This document shows, piece after piece, positions 24,890 to 33,944 of a DNA stretch of 64,000 bases. The stretch comes from Brevundimonas sp. LM2 (GTDB lineage: Bacteria > Pseudomonadota > Alphaproteobacteria > Caulobacterales > Caulobacteraceae). Under the pieces are notes generated by a model. That model was not told the origin of the DNA. It searched no databases and worked only from the letters and a program-made list of their open reading frames with translations. The translations under genes were made by a program, and so were the position numbers. Position 1 is the stretch's first letter, and every line of letters starts with the position of its first letter. Location of the stretch: the NCBI RefSeq assembly GCF_002002865.1, contig NZ_CP019508.1:310001-374000 (forward strand), given 5' to 3'.

Positions 24890-25897
24890 ATGACCCAGAA
24901 CGCCCCCACCCACGACGTCTGCGCCGTCGGCAACGCCATCGTCGATGTCCTCAGCCCCTGCGACGACGCCTTCCTGGCCGCCCAGGCCCTGACCGCCGGC
25001 TCGATGCAGCTGGTGGACGAGGCCCAGAGCGCGACCCTCTATGACGCCATGGCTCCGGGCGTGGAGGCGTCGGGCGGCTCGGCCGGCAATACGGTGGCAG
25101 GCGTCGGCAGCTTCGGCGGCCGGGCGGCCTATATCGGCAAGGTCGCGCCCGACACCCTGGGCGAGGTCTTCAGCCACGACATCCGCGCCGCGGGCGTCCA
25201 CTTCGACACGCCGGTGCTGGAAGGCGGCGCTGGAACGGGCCGCTGCCTGATCAACGTCACGCCGGACGGCCAGCGCACGATGTGCACCTTCCTGGGCGCC
25301 GCCAACCAGCTGGGCACGGCCGATATCGACGCCGATCTGATCGCGGCCAGCGCCATCGTCTATCTGGAGGGCTATCTGTTCGACCCGGCCCCGGCCCGCG
25401 CCGCCTTCGAAGCCGCCGCCGCCGCCGCCCACGCGGCCGGCCGCAAGGTCGCCATCACCCTGTCGGACACCTTCGTCGTCGCCCGCTGGCGCGCCGAGCT
25501 GCTGGCCTTCATCGAGGCCTCGGCCGACATCGTCCTAGCCAATGAAGGCGAGCTGGCCGCCCTGTTCGAGACCGAGGATTTCGACGCGGCGGCGGATCGG
25601 CTGGCGTCGATGGTCGAGATCGCGGCCATCACCCGGGGCGAGCACGGCTCGGTGATCCTCTCGGGCGACGAGCGGGTGTCGGTCGCCGCCTATCCGGTCG
25701 ACAAGGTGATCGACACCACGGGGGCGGGCGACCAGTACGCCGCCGGCTTCCTGCTGGGGGTCGCGCGTGGCCTGACGCTGGAACAGTCCGGCAAGCTCGG
25801 CTCCCTCGCGGCGTCCGAGGTCATCGCCCACTGGGGGCCTCGTCCGATGGTCCGCCTGGCCGACCTGGCGGCCGAGCATGGGCTGGCCCTCAACTAG
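24890..25897 (+). CDS. PfkB-family carbohydrate/nucleoside kinase (adenosine kinase-like)
   Basis: 335 aa. GGSAGNTVAGVGSFGGRAAYIGKVAPDTLGEVF near the N-terminus and DTTGAGDQYAAGFLLG near the C-terminus are the two PfkB signatures, the latter with the catalytic aspartate. Similar alphaproteobacterial proteins are annotated as adenosine kinases. The C-terminal TAG shares a CTAG with the convergent Smr gene. Confidence 0.92.
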   Translation: MTQNAPTHDVCAVGNAIVDVLSPCDDAFLAAQALTAGSMQLVDEAQSATLYDAMAPGVEASGGSAGNTVAGVGSFGGRAAYIGKVAPDTLGEVFSHDIRAAGVHFDTPVLEGGAGTGRCLINVTPDGQRTMCTFLGAANQLGTADIDADLIAASAIVYLEGYLFDPAPARAAFEAAAAAAHAAGRKVAITLSDTFVVARWRAELLAFIEASADIVLANEGELAALFETEDFDAAADRLASMVEIAAITRGEHGSVILSGDERVSVAAYPVDKVIDTTGAGDQYAAGFLLGVARGLTLEQSGKLGSLAASEVIAHWGPRPMVRLADLAAEHGLALN

Positions 25898-26475
25898 CGC
25901 TTCTTGAGCGTCACATAGATGGCCCCGTCGCCGCCGTGGCGGCGGTGGGCCATGGCGAAGCCGGAGACGACGCCGCGCAGGGCATGACCCTGAAGCCATT
26001 CGTGGATCGAGGCGCGGATGATGCCGCCGCCCCGGCGACCTTGTCCGGTCACCACCAGCACCGCCCTCAGGCCCCGCGCCTGGGACGCGGCGAGAAACGC
26101 CCTCAGTTGGTCCTCGGCCTCGAACCGGCCGAAGCCGTGCAGGTCGATAGAGGCCTCGATCGGATCGCGCTCGCGCGACAGCCGTCGCTGGCGGCGGGGT
26201 TCCAGCTCTTCCGGAACGGCGCGCGGGGGGATCGGCAGGGCGCGAGGCGTGGCTGCGGCGATGCTCCGGATCTTGGTCGAGGGCTTGGCGGCCATCGGGC
26301 CGGGCGGGCGCGGGGCGGGCTTGACCGTCTCGGGCTTCAGCGGTTCATCGGGCAGGAGGGCCCCGGGGGTGACCCGCGCGGCCTTGCGCGTCCTGGGCGG
26401 CGTCACCGTGCCCGACACCCGGGCCCAGATGCGGCGGTCTTCGACGGTCAGGTCCGGGGGCGGTCGCCGTGCCAC
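25894..26475 (-). CDS. Smr-domain protein
   Basis: 193 aa from GTG 26475. The N-terminal 100 residues are basic, Pro-rich and likely disordered. The C-terminal Smr domain carries IDLHGF and VVTGQGRRGGGIIRASIHEWL, the DLHG and glycine-rich loops of the family. Smr domains are nucleases acting on nicked or structured nucleic acid. It is 3 bp from the XRE gene on the same strand. Confidence 0.92.
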   Translation of the reverse strand: MARRPPPDLTVEDRRIWARVSGTVTPPRTRKAARVTPGALLPDEPLKPETVKPAPRPPGPMAAKPSTKIRSIAAATPRALPIPPRAVPEELEPRRQRRLSRERDPIEASIDLHGFGRFEAEDQLRAFLAASQARGLRAVLVVTGQGRRGGGIIRASIHEWLQGHALRGVVSGFAMAHRRHGGDGAIYVTLKKR

Positions 26476-26478
26476 GGC

Positions 26479-26715
26479 TCAGGCCTCGTCGCCGTCGTCG
26501 GCGTCGGGCGGGCCGGGCTCATAGACCAGCAGGTCGCCCGGCTGGCAGTCCAGCTCGCGGCACAGGGCGTAGAGGGTCGAGAACCGCACGGCCCGGGCCT
26601 TGCCGGTCTTCAGGATCGACAGATTGGCCAGGGTCACCCCGACCCGGTCGGCCAGCTCGGTCAGCGACATGCGCCGCGCCAGCAGCATGCGGTCCAGTTG
26701 CACGCGGATCGCCAT
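26479..26715 (-). CDS. XRE-family regulator (YozG-like)
   Basis: 78 aa, essentially one Cro/CI helix-turn-helix: MSLTELADRVGVTLANLSILKTGKARAVRFSTLYALCRELDCQPGDLLVYEP. The ILKTGKARAVRFSTL stretch is typical of the small YozG-like regulators. Such genes are commonly paired with a DUF2975 membrane protein, and that partner is encoded directly upstream with a one-base stop/start overlap. Confidence 0.92.
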   Translation of the reverse strand: MAIRVQLDRMLLARRMSLTELADRVGVTLANLSILKTGKARAVRFSTLYALCRELDCQPGDLLVYEPGPPDADDGDEA

Positions 26716-27329
26716 CAGATGGTCAGCTCCGACTCGCGGCGCAGACGGGCCCCCTCTCGGAAGACCTCGGCCAGGACGAAGACCACCAGAACGGAGAACA
26801 CCGGGGTCAGAAGCTCGCCGAGGCCCTGGGGATCCATGACCCCGGGGGCCAGGCGGGCGGCCACCATGCCCTGGGCCAGCCAGACGCCGGCGGTGACGAC
26901 GGCCAGGATCAGCCCGACCTGACGCAGGCGCCGCACGTTCTCGGGCTGGAACGGATCGCCCAGGGTCAGGGTGCGGAAGATCTTGCGAAGGTTTCGCAGG
27001 ATCAGCAGGAAGCCGCCGAAATAGGCGGAAAAGGCCCCCACGCCGAACAGGACCAGGGCGCGGGTCAGCGGCTGTTGCGTGCCGCCGTCGTCGCTGGTGA
27101 AGGTGATGTCGTACTGGCTGACGGGGATGAAGATCGCCGCCACGAACAGAAGCAGCAAAACGACCGTGATCAGCATCAGCAGCAGATAGGCGACGTCGAG
27201 GGCGATCTTCAACAGGCTGGACACCGAACCGGGACCCAGGGTCTTGAACGGCGTCTGGAATTTCACGCCGAACGGCGGGCGCAGGCGGGGCAGTTTCGAC
27301 AGGCGGAGATCGGGCCGGTGAAGGGGCAT
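26715..27329 (-). CDS. DUF2975 membrane protein
   Basis: 204 aa with four predicted transmembrane segments (ALDVAYLLLMLITVVLLLLFVAAIFI, ALVLFGVGAFSAYFGGFLLIL, QVGLILAVVTAGVWLAQGMV, LTPVFSVLVVFVLAEVF). The FRTLTLGDPFQPENVRRLRQVG segment between the second and third is the DUF2975 signature. It is translationally coupled to the XRE regulator. The pair is likely a membrane-linked sensing and transcription unit; the signal is unknown. Confidence 0.9.
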   Translation of the reverse strand: MPLHRPDLRLSKLPRLRPPFGVKFQTPFKTLGPGSVSSLLKIALDVAYLLLMLITVVLLLLFVAAIFIPVSQYDITFTSDDGGTQQPLTRALVLFGVGAFSAYFGGFLLILRNLRKIFRTLTLGDPFQPENVRRLRQVGLILAVVTAGVWLAQGMVAARLAPGVMDPQGLGELLTPVFSVLVVFVLAEVFREGARLRRESELTI

Positions 27330-27484
27330 CGCTGAGGCGCTCGGCCGGGACTTAAGGCGCGATGGCCGCGCGGGGTCCGGCGAACCCCGACGCGGTGATC
27401 TTCATCGCTCTGGTCTTCAAGGGAAGCCCTTTTCTTTTTATGCGATCCGCGCAGCGACGTTGCGGCGCGCGGAAGAAAGCCTTC

Positions 27485-27601
27485 TTAGAAAGACTGGACC
27501 AGAATGGCCACCAGGGCAGTGGGCAGGGCGGCCAGCAGGGCGGCGTTCACCAGGACGGTGCCGACCTTGTCCATGAAGAGGGAGGCGTTCATCGTGTTCA
27601 T
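27485..27601 (-). CDS. 38-aa hydrophobic peptide, likely small membrane protein
   Basis: Reads from an ATG at 27601 (alternatively ATG 27592) to a TAA at 27485. The peptide has a short polar start (MNTMNASLFMDK) then one transmembrane-like stretch (VGTVLVNAALLAALPTALVAILVQSF). Nearly every codon ends in G or C, as in real genes here, although the surrounding DNA is less GC-rich. The ribosome-binding site is weak. It is divergent from rdgB, with a perfect 17-nt palindrome between them. Confidence 0.55.
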   Translation of the reverse strand: MNTMNASLFMDKVGTVLVNAALLAALPTALVAILVQSF

Positions 27602-27754
27602 CGTATTCGTCTTTCGATCCTGAACCGGGTCATTTGTTGCCCGCGTTCTCTAACCACAGGCTTCGATTTGCTCGTTGCGACCAAACCGGGGAACGTCGTG
27701 GCTGCCGTTCTTGAGATGATAGATAGGACGTGCCGGGTGACGGGTCACGTTACA

Positions 27755-27771
27755 TATCGTTTAACGATATT
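27755..27771. promoter_or_regulatory. 17-nt perfect palindrome between the small membrane gene and rdgB
   Basis: ATATCGTT-T-AACGATAT: 8-bp perfect arms around one base, in an AT-rich pocket 40 bp upstream of the rdgB ATG. The symmetry, length and placement are those of a repressor or activator operator. No adjacent gene identifies the binder. Confidence 0.5.
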
Positions 27772-27810
27772 AAACTTGAGCAATGAATGGTCTCGGCCAG
27801 TGGAGCGTCG

Positions 27811-28413
27811 ATGAAGATGAAGCTTATCAAGGGGATGCGATTGGTCGCAGCGACCCATAACGCGGGCAAGGCGCGGGAAATCCACGCCCTGCTGGACGGG
27901 CATTACACGGTGGTCACGGCGGCCGAGCTGAACCTGCCCGAACCGGCCGAGACCGAAGGCACCTTCGTCGGCAACGCCATGCTGAAGGCACGGACCGCAG
28001 CGGCGTTCTCGGGCGAGGTCTGCCTGGCGGACGATTCCGGCCTGTCGGTCGCGGCCCTGGACGGGGCCCCGGGCATCTTTTCGGCGCGCTGGGCCGGGCC
28101 GGACCGGGATTTCGGCATGGCCATGAGCAAGATCGAGGCGCGGCTCGACGAGCTGGGCGCGCGCGATCGAACCGCCTGGTTCACCTCGGCCCTCGCCGTG
28201 GCCTGGCCCGACGGCCCCTGCGTGGTGGTCGATGGTCGGGTCGATGGAGTGGTGACCTTTCCGGCCCGGGGCGACCGCGGCTTCGGCTACGATCCCATCT
28301 TCATTCCCGACGGCCATGACCAGACCTTCGGCGAGATGGACCCGGACCGGAAGGACGCCATGAGCCACCGGGCCCGGGCGTTCGACCGGCTGAAGGCCGC
28401 CCTGATTGACTGA
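27811..28413 (+). CDS. rdgB: XTP/dITP diphosphatase (RdgB/HAM1)
   Basis: 200 aa from ATG 27811, preceded by GGAG at 5 nt; upstream in-frame codons are not conserved. Motifs are ATHNAGKAREI, ETEGTFVGNAMLKARTAA, LADDSGLSVAALDGAPGIFSARWAG, and the C-terminal GFGYDPIFIP with SHRARAFDRL. It hydrolyses ITP, XTP and their deoxy forms to keep non-canonical purines out of nucleic acids. hemW overlaps its 3' end. Confidence 0.96.
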   Translation: MKMKLIKGMRLVAATHNAGKAREIHALLDGHYTVVTAAELNLPEPAETEGTFVGNAMLKARTAAAFSGEVCLADDSGLSVAALDGAPGIFSARWAGPDRDFGMAMSKIEARLDELGARDRTAWFTSALAVAWPDGPCVVVDGRVDGVVTFPARGDRGFGYDPIFIPDGHDQTFGEMDPDRKDAMSHRARAFDRLKAALID

Positions 28414-29569
28414 TCCGGTGCCCGACCCGGGCGAGGCCGTGGCGGTCTATGTCCACTGGCCCTATTGCGCCCGCATCTGCCCCTACTGCGACTTCAACGT
28501 GGTGCGGGACCGGAGCTGGCGGGCGGAGCAGGCGGTGCTGGTCGAGGCGATCCTGACCGACCTGTCGGCCCAGGCGGCGACGATCGGCGGCCGGCCCCTG
28601 GCCTCGATCTTCTTCGGCGGGGGGACGCCGTCGCTGATGCGGTCGGACGACGTGGCGCGGGTGGTGGAGACGGCCAGGACCCTGTTCCGACCCCAAGGGG
28701 AGATCGAGATCACCCTGGAGGCCAACCCGACCGATGCCGAGGCGGCGCATTTCGGGGCCTTGCGGGCGGCGGGCGTCAACCGGCTGTCGCTGGGCGTCCA
28801 GTCGCTGGACGACGCCGCCCTGGCCTTCCTGGGGCGCAACCATTCGGCCGACGAGGCGCGGCGGGCGATAGACGTGGCGGGATCGGTGTTCGACCGGCTG
28901 TCGATCGACCTGATCTATGCCCTGCCCGGTCAGACCGTCGAGGCCTGGGCCGGGGCGCTGCGCGAGGCGGTGGCCCAGGGGTTCGAGCACGTCTCGCCCT
29001 ATCAGCTGACCATCGAGGCGGCCACGGCCTTTGGCCGGGCCTATGATCGCGGCACCCTGGTCCCGCCGGACGAGGACCGGGCCGCCGACCTGTACGAGGC
29101 GACCCAGGCCGTGCTGGGGGCGGCCGGGTTCGAGGCCTATGAGGTGTCGAACCATGCGCGCGGCGTCGCGGCGCGGTCGGCGCACAATCTGCACGTCTGG
29201 CGCGGCGGGGACTATCTGGGCGTCGGACCGGGGGCGCATGGGCGGCTGACCCTCGGTGGGGCCCGCACCGCGACCGTCGCCCACCGCCGGATCGCGGCCT
29301 ATGTGGAGGGCGTGGCGGCGGGCACGCCGTGGTCGGAAAGCCCGATGCTGGATCAACGCGAGGCCGCCGAGGAGCGGGTCCTGCTGGGCCTGCGCACGGT
29401 CGAGGGCGTGGCGACGGCGGATCTGGCGGCCCTGGATCTGCCGATGGCCTCGGGGCCGGTCGCAGGCCTGGTCGAGGACGGCTTCGTGCGGATCGAGGCC
29501 GGGCGGCTGGCGGCGACGGCGCGGGGTCGGCCGGTGCTGGACGCCGTGCTGAAGGCCCTGCTGACGTGA
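28406..29569 (+). CDS. hemW: HemW-type radical SAM protein
   Basis: 387 aa. The radical SAM cluster motif CARICPYC (C-X3-C-X2-C) near residue 21 is followed by the HemN/HemW features FGGGTPSLM, LEANPTD, NRLSLGVQSLDDAALAFLGRNHSADEA and the C-terminal HemN_C domain. HemW is a haem chaperone, formerly called a coproporphyrinogen oxidase-like protein. The start is TTG 28406, overlapping rdgB, or GTG 28418. Confidence 0.95.
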   Translation: MTDPVPDPGEAVAVYVHWPYCARICPYCDFNVVRDRSWRAEQAVLVEAILTDLSAQAATIGGRPLASIFFGGGTPSLMRSDDVARVVETARTLFRPQGEIEITLEANPTDAEAAHFGALRAAGVNRLSLGVQSLDDAALAFLGRNHSADEARRAIDVAGSVFDRLSIDLIYALPGQTVEAWAGALREAVAQGFEHVSPYQLTIEAATAFGRAYDRGTLVPPDEDRAADLYEATQAVLGAAGFEAYEVSNHARGVAARSAHNLHVWRGGDYLGVGPGAHGRLTLGGARTATVAHRRIAAYVEGVAAGTPWSESPMLDQREAAEERVLLGLRTVEGVATADLAALDLPMASGPVAGLVEDGFVRIEAGRLAATARGRPVLDAVLKALLT

Positions 29570-29612
29570 GGCGGCCATTGTCCGGGACCGCCCCGGCTGG
29601 CACGGTCAGCCG

Positions 29613-30488
29613 ATGAGTGAACCCGGCCCCTTTCCCCCGACCGCCCCGCCGCCCAGGCCGGTGTCGGCGGGGCTGTATCTCGTCTCGACCCCGATCGGGA
29701 ACCTGCGTGACATGACGCTGCGGGCGCTGGACGTCCTGGCCGCCGCCGACCTGGTCCTGGCCGAGGACACCCGGGTCAGCGCCAAACTGCTGTCGGCCTA
29801 TGGGCTGAAGGCCAGGCTGGAGCGGTGCGACGACCACGCCTCGGCCCAGGCGGCCGAGCTGGCCATCCAGCGGATCGCCGAGGGCGGGGTGGTGGCCCTG
29901 GTGTCCGATGCGGGCACGCCGATGGTGTCGGATCCCGGCTTCGTCGTCGCCCGCGCCGTGATCGCGGCGGGCCTGCCCGTGCACCCCATCCCCGGCGCCT
30001 CCAGCCTGCTGGCGGCGCTGGTGCTGTCGGGCCTGCCGGCCGACCGGGTCCTGTTCGCGGGCTTCCTGCCGCCCAAGTCGGCGGGCCGGCAGACCATGCT
30101 GGCCGAGCTGAAATCGGCGCGCCAGACCCTGGTCTTCTTCGAGAGCGGGCCCCGGCTGCGGGCCAGTCTGACCGACATGGCGGCGGTGCTTGGGCCGCGG
30201 CCGGCGGCGGTGTGCCGCGAGCTGACCAAGCTGTTCGAGACCTGCGTGCGCGGTCCGCTGGATGCCCTGGCGGTGGATCCCGCCCTGGACGGGCCCAAGG
30301 GGGAGATCGTCGTGGTGGTGGGGCCGGGCGAGACCGAGACCGCCAGCGCCGCCGATGCCGATGCCGCCCTGACCGAGGCCCTGGCCCGGCTGGCCCCCGG
30401 CGAGGCCGCCTCGGAGGTGTCGCGGGCGCTGGATCTGCCGCGCAAGCCTCTCTACCGCCGGGCGCTGGAGCTGCAGGGGCGGGGATGA
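29613..30488 (+). CDS. rsmI: 16S rRNA (cytidine1402-2'-O)-methyltransferase
   Basis: 291 aa. The tetrapyrrole-methylase fold is clear: LYLVSTPIGNLRDMTLRALDVLAAADLVLAEDTRVS, CDDHASAQ, LVSDAGTPMVSDPG, PIPGASSLLAALVLSGLPADR and FAGFLPPK. The C-terminal extension ends in an HTH-like LDLPRKPLYRRALEL. It methylates the ribose of C1402 in 16S rRNA. The stop overlaps the next ATG. Confidence 0.96.
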   Translation: MSEPGPFPPTAPPPRPVSAGLYLVSTPIGNLRDMTLRALDVLAAADLVLAEDTRVSAKLLSAYGLKARLERCDDHASAQAAELAIQRIAEGGVVALVSDAGTPMVSDPGFVVARAVIAAGLPVHPIPGASSLLAALVLSGLPADRVLFAGFLPPKSAGRQTMLAELKSARQTLVFFESGPRLRASLTDMAAVLGPRPAAVCRELTKLFETCVRGPLDALAVDPALDGPKGEIVVVVGPGETETASAADADAALTEALARLAPGEAASEVSRALDLPRKPLYRRALELQGRG

Positions 30489-30892
30489 AGCGGGATCGCG
30501 TCCGTCGGCCGGTCCAGCCCGTCCGGGTGGCGTCGGAGCGGCGACGGGCGCGGGGCGGTCAGGCCTTCGCCGAGGGGCACGGCGCGGAGTGGGTCGCGGC
30601 CCTCTGGCTGATGCTGAAGGGCTATCAAGTGCTGGGATTTCGGCTGAAGACCCCGGGGGCCGAGATCGACATCCTGGCCCGCAAGGGCGGCATTCTCGCG
30701 GTCGTCGAGGTCAAGCGCCGCGCGACCCTGGAGGCGGCCCTGACCGCGCTGAAGCCGGCCCAGCGGGAGCGGCTGCGCGCGGCGGGGATGGCGGTGTTGC
30801 GCCAAAGACCCGGTCTGAAGGGATTGACGCTGCGGCTGGACACGGTGGCGCTGGCGTCGGGGCGGTTTCCGCGTCATCGTCGCGGTCTGTAG
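30485..30892 (+). CDS. YraN family (UPF0102) putative endonuclease-fold protein
   Basis: 135 aa, starting in an ATGA overlap with rsmI. The conserved nuclease-like core is RLKTPGAEIDILARKGGILAVVEVKRR, preceded by the usual GHGAEWVAALWLMLKGYQVL helix. Location immediately after rsmI is the standard place for yraN in proteobacteria. The activity remains unproven for the family. Confidence 0.93.
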   Translation: MKRDRVRRPVQPVRVASERRRARGGQAFAEGHGAEWVAALWLMLKGYQVLGFRLKTPGAEIDILARKGGILAVVEVKRRATLEAALTALKPAQRERLRAAGMAVLRQRPGLKGLTLRLDTVALASGRFPRHRRGL

Positions 30893-30930
30893 TCCCCAGG
30901 ACCCGGGACGCGTCGTCGGAGGACGTCGCC

Positions 30931-31746
30931 ATGCCACGAGCGGACGCGGAACGTGTGCTGGCCAAGGCGGGCCAGGCCGAGGGCGACGACTTTCCGTTGC
31001 TGGACGCGGCCATCGCCTGCGCCCTTCACGATCATCCGTTCCGCGACGCCGAACCGGCGCGGCAGCTGGCGCTCTGCGCGCGCGATCGCCTGGCCGAGCG
31101 CATGACGGGTGAAAGTCCGGACGACGCCCTGGCCGAGACCATGGCGGCCGACCTGCGGCTGAATGGCGACCTCTTGCACTACCACGACCCGGCCAACACC
31201 GACATCATCGCCGTGGCCGAGCGGCGCCGGGGCCTGTCGGTGGCCCTGGCCGTCTTCTACCTGGATGCCGCGCGGCATGCGGGGATGAAGGCCTCGGGCG
31301 TCGACTTTCCCAACCATTTCCTGCTGCGGGTCGAGACGGACGCCGGCCCGGTCGCGCTCGATCCCTTCAGCCAGGGCCGGGTGGTGATGCCGTCGGAGCT
31401 GACCCGCCGCGCCCTGCTGGCCGGCCTGACCCCGCACGTGGCCGACCGGCTGGATCTGCTGATGTCGCCCGTCAGCGAGAAACACGCCCTGATCCGGTTG
31501 CAGAACGTGCTGTTCAGCCGCGCCATCAAGGCCGAGGACTATGACAGCGCCGAGCGGTCCGCCGTGCGGCGGGCCCTGCTGGACCCGGACGATCACCGGC
31601 CCTGGCTGGATGTCGCGGCGGCGCGCGAGAAACAGGGGGCCCTGACCGGAGCCCTGGCGGCCCTGCACCGGGCCCACGCCGTCTCGGGTCAGGACCACCG
31701 GATGCATCAGGTCAGCATGGATCGCCTGCGGATGCGGCTGAACTGA
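30931..31746 (+). CDS. SirB1 / transglutaminase-like family protein
   Basis: 271 aa from ATG 30931 with GGAGG upstream. The family core is seen: DLRLNGDLLHYHDPANTDIIAVAERRRGLSVALAVFYLDAARHAGMKASGVDFPNHFLLRVE, then LDPFSQGRVV, and a C-terminal TPR-like stretch (AERSAVRRALLDPDDHRPWLDVAAAREKQGALTGAL). The catalytic cysteine of true transglutaminases is not evident at the expected position, as in many SirB1-type proteins. Confidence 0.88.
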   Translation: MPRADAERVLAKAGQAEGDDFPLLDAAIACALHDHPFRDAEPARQLALCARDRLAERMTGESPDDALAETMAADLRLNGDLLHYHDPANTDIIAVAERRRGLSVALAVFYLDAARHAGMKASGVDFPNHFLLRVETDAGPVALDPFSQGRVVMPSELTRRALLAGLTPHVADRLDLLMSPVSEKHALIRLQNVLFSRAIKAEDYDSAERSAVRRALLDPDDHRPWLDVAAAREKQGALTGALAALHRAHAVSGQDHRMHQVSMDRLRMRLN

Positions 31747-31755
31747 CGCGCGTCC

Positions 31756-32088
31756 TCAACGCCGGGAGGCGCGCACCCAGGCTTCGCGCGCGGCGAGCAG
31801 GCGTGACGGGACCAGGCCCCGGACACTGGCGCGCGGATCCAGCTTCAGACCTGCCTCGGCACCCTTCTGCCAGGCGACCGTGGCCTCGGCAGCCTGGGCC
31901 TGATCGACATCGACCAGCGTCCCCGTCCGCGGCAGGGCCACGGCGCGTTCCAGCCGGACCTTGACGCCGCCCTCGGACGCGTCGGCGATCCTGCAGGCCA
32001 GCTCCCGATCGTCCACGATCAGCACGCCGCGACGATCGGCGGGCAGGCGCGGCTGGTTTCGACGATCCTGTGGGTTGGGCATGGTCAC
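31756..32088 (-). CDS. PilZ-domain protein
   Basis: 110 aa. RRNQPR near the N-terminus and DASEGGVKVRLERAVALPRTGTLVDVD match the RxxxR and (D/N)xSxxG cyclic-di-GMP-binding motifs of PilZ. It is a single-domain protein. The start is GTG 32088 or ATG 32082. It probably responds to cyclic di-GMP; its output is unknown, and the fimbrial operon is too far away to link. Confidence 0.85.
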   Translation of the reverse strand: MTMPNPQDRRNQPRLPADRRGVLIVDDRELACRIADASEGGVKVRLERAVALPRTGTLVDVDQAQAAEATVAWQKGAEAGLKLDPRASVRGLVPSRLLAAREAWVRASRR

Positions 32089-32130
32089 GGTTGCTCAACG
32101 CATGAACGCCGTGGCGGCTTCAAGCCCGCC

Positions 32131-32763
<633 letters not shown>

Positions 32764-32767
<4 letters not shown>

Positions 32768-33139
32768 TCGCGGTCGATAGCAGCACGCTGATCGACTGGC
32801 TGAAGGGCGAACGAACGCCTCAGACCGCAGCCCTGAACCGCGCCATGGAGGACAACGTCCTCTTTCTGCCGCCCCCGGTAGAAATGGAGGTGCTGTCCTT
32901 TCCCGGCGAGCAAACCGAACTGGCCGAGGTGCTGGACGATCTTCCGCGCCTTCTCGTCACTGACGGTTTCTGGGCGCGCCGCGGCGACCCGCAGGACCGT
33001 TCTAAGCCGCCGTCTGAAGGCGAGGTTCGCGGACTCGCTGATCGCCCAGCTCTGCCTGGACCACGACGCGGCCTTGATCACCCGCGATGGCGACTTCCGT
33101 CACTTCGCGACCCACTGCGGCCTCAGGCTGGCCGTCTGA
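32764..33139 (+). pseudogene. VapC-like PIN-domain toxin, interrupted by a frameshift
   Basis: The first about 72 codons read IAVDSSTLIDWLKGE and PPPVEMEVLSF, giving the first PIN acidic residues. In the +1 frame the gene continues as ATRRTVLSRRLKARFADSLIAQLCLDHDAALITRDGDFRHFATHCGLRLAV with the remaining PIN aspartates and a stop at 33137-33139. The frames meet at 32974-32983, in the G/C-only run GGGCGCGCCGCGGCG; adding one G there would restore a 125-codon toxin. It is either an inactivated toxin or a sequencing indel. Confidence 0.85.
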
Positions 33140-33937
33140 TCAGGCGGCCTGCTTCTTGCGGTTCGGCGCGACCATCAGTTTCTTCGTCTCGGCGATGGCC
33201 TTGGCCGGGTTCAGCCCCTTGGGGCAGACCTGGGCGCAGTTCATGATCGTGTGGCAGCGATACAGTTTGAACGGATCCTCGAGGTCGTCGAGCCGGGCCT
33301 GGGTCTGGTCGTCGCGGCTGTCGGAGATCCAGCGATACGACTGCAGCAGGGCGGCCGGACCGAGGTATTCGGTCTGGTTCCACCAGTAGCTGGGGCAGGA
33401 GGTCGAGCAGCAGGCGCACAGGATGCATTCGTACAGACCGTCCAGCTTGGCGCGGTCCTCCGGCGACTGCAGGCGTTCGGTGGTCGGGTCCGCGTCGTCG
33501 GACTGGAGATAGGGTTTGATCGAGTCGTACTGGGCGTAGAACAGGGTCAAGTCGGTGACCAGGTCCTTGACCACGGCCTGGTGCGGCAGGGGGGCGATGG
33601 CGATGGTGTTGGACGCGCACTCGTCCCAGCCCTTGGTGCAGGCCAGGGTGTTGCGCCCGTCGATGTTCATCGAGCAGGAGCCGCAGATGCCTTCCCGGCA
33701 GGAGCGGCGGAAGGTCAGGGTCGGGTCGATGGTCGACTTGATGTGGATCAGGGCGTCCAGCAGCATCGGGCCGTGGTCGCCGGTGGGGACCTCGTAGACG
33801 TCCCAGCGCGGCGAGGCGTCGACCTCGGGGTCGTAGCGATAGACCTTGTAGGTCTTGACGTTCTTGGAGCCGGAGGCGGCCTTGTGGACACGGCCCTTGG
33901 TCGGCTTGGAGCCACGGGGGAGGGTGAGCTGGACCAT
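33140..33937 (-). CDS. sdhB: Succinate dehydrogenase iron-sulfur subunit
   Basis: 265 aa. The 2Fe-2S motif [22 protein letters not shown], the 4Fe-4S ligands [12 protein letters not shown], and the 3Fe-4S ligands [21 protein letters not shown] are complete. It passes electrons from the SdhA flavin to quinone at SdhC/SdhD. It is last in the sdhCDAB operon, 7 bp after sdhA, and convergent to the toxin remnant with which it abuts. Confidence 0.98.
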   Translation of the reverse strand: MVQLTLPRGSKPTKGRVHKAASGSKNVKTYKVYRYDPEVDASPRWDVYEVPTGDHGPMLLDALIHIKSTIDPTLTFRRSCREGICGSCSMNIDGRNTLACTKGWDECASNTIAIAPLPHQAVVKDLVTDLTLFYAQYDSIKPYLQSDDADPTTERLQSPEDRAKLDGLYECILCACCSTSCPSYWWNQTEYLGPAALLQSYRWISDSRDDQTQARLDDLEDPFKLYRCHTIMNCAQVCPKGLNPAKAIAETKKLMVAPNRKKQAA

Positions 33938-33944
33938 CGGTTCC

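Noticed and set aside
27762..27774. CtrA-type TTAA...TTAA site
   Set aside because: The two TTAA boxes are 5 bp apart; the CtrA consensus needs 7. They are part of the palindrome.
27362..27814. 150-codon frame on the plus strand before rdgB
   Set aside because: It is antisense to the small membrane peptide and shows no coding bias or family match.
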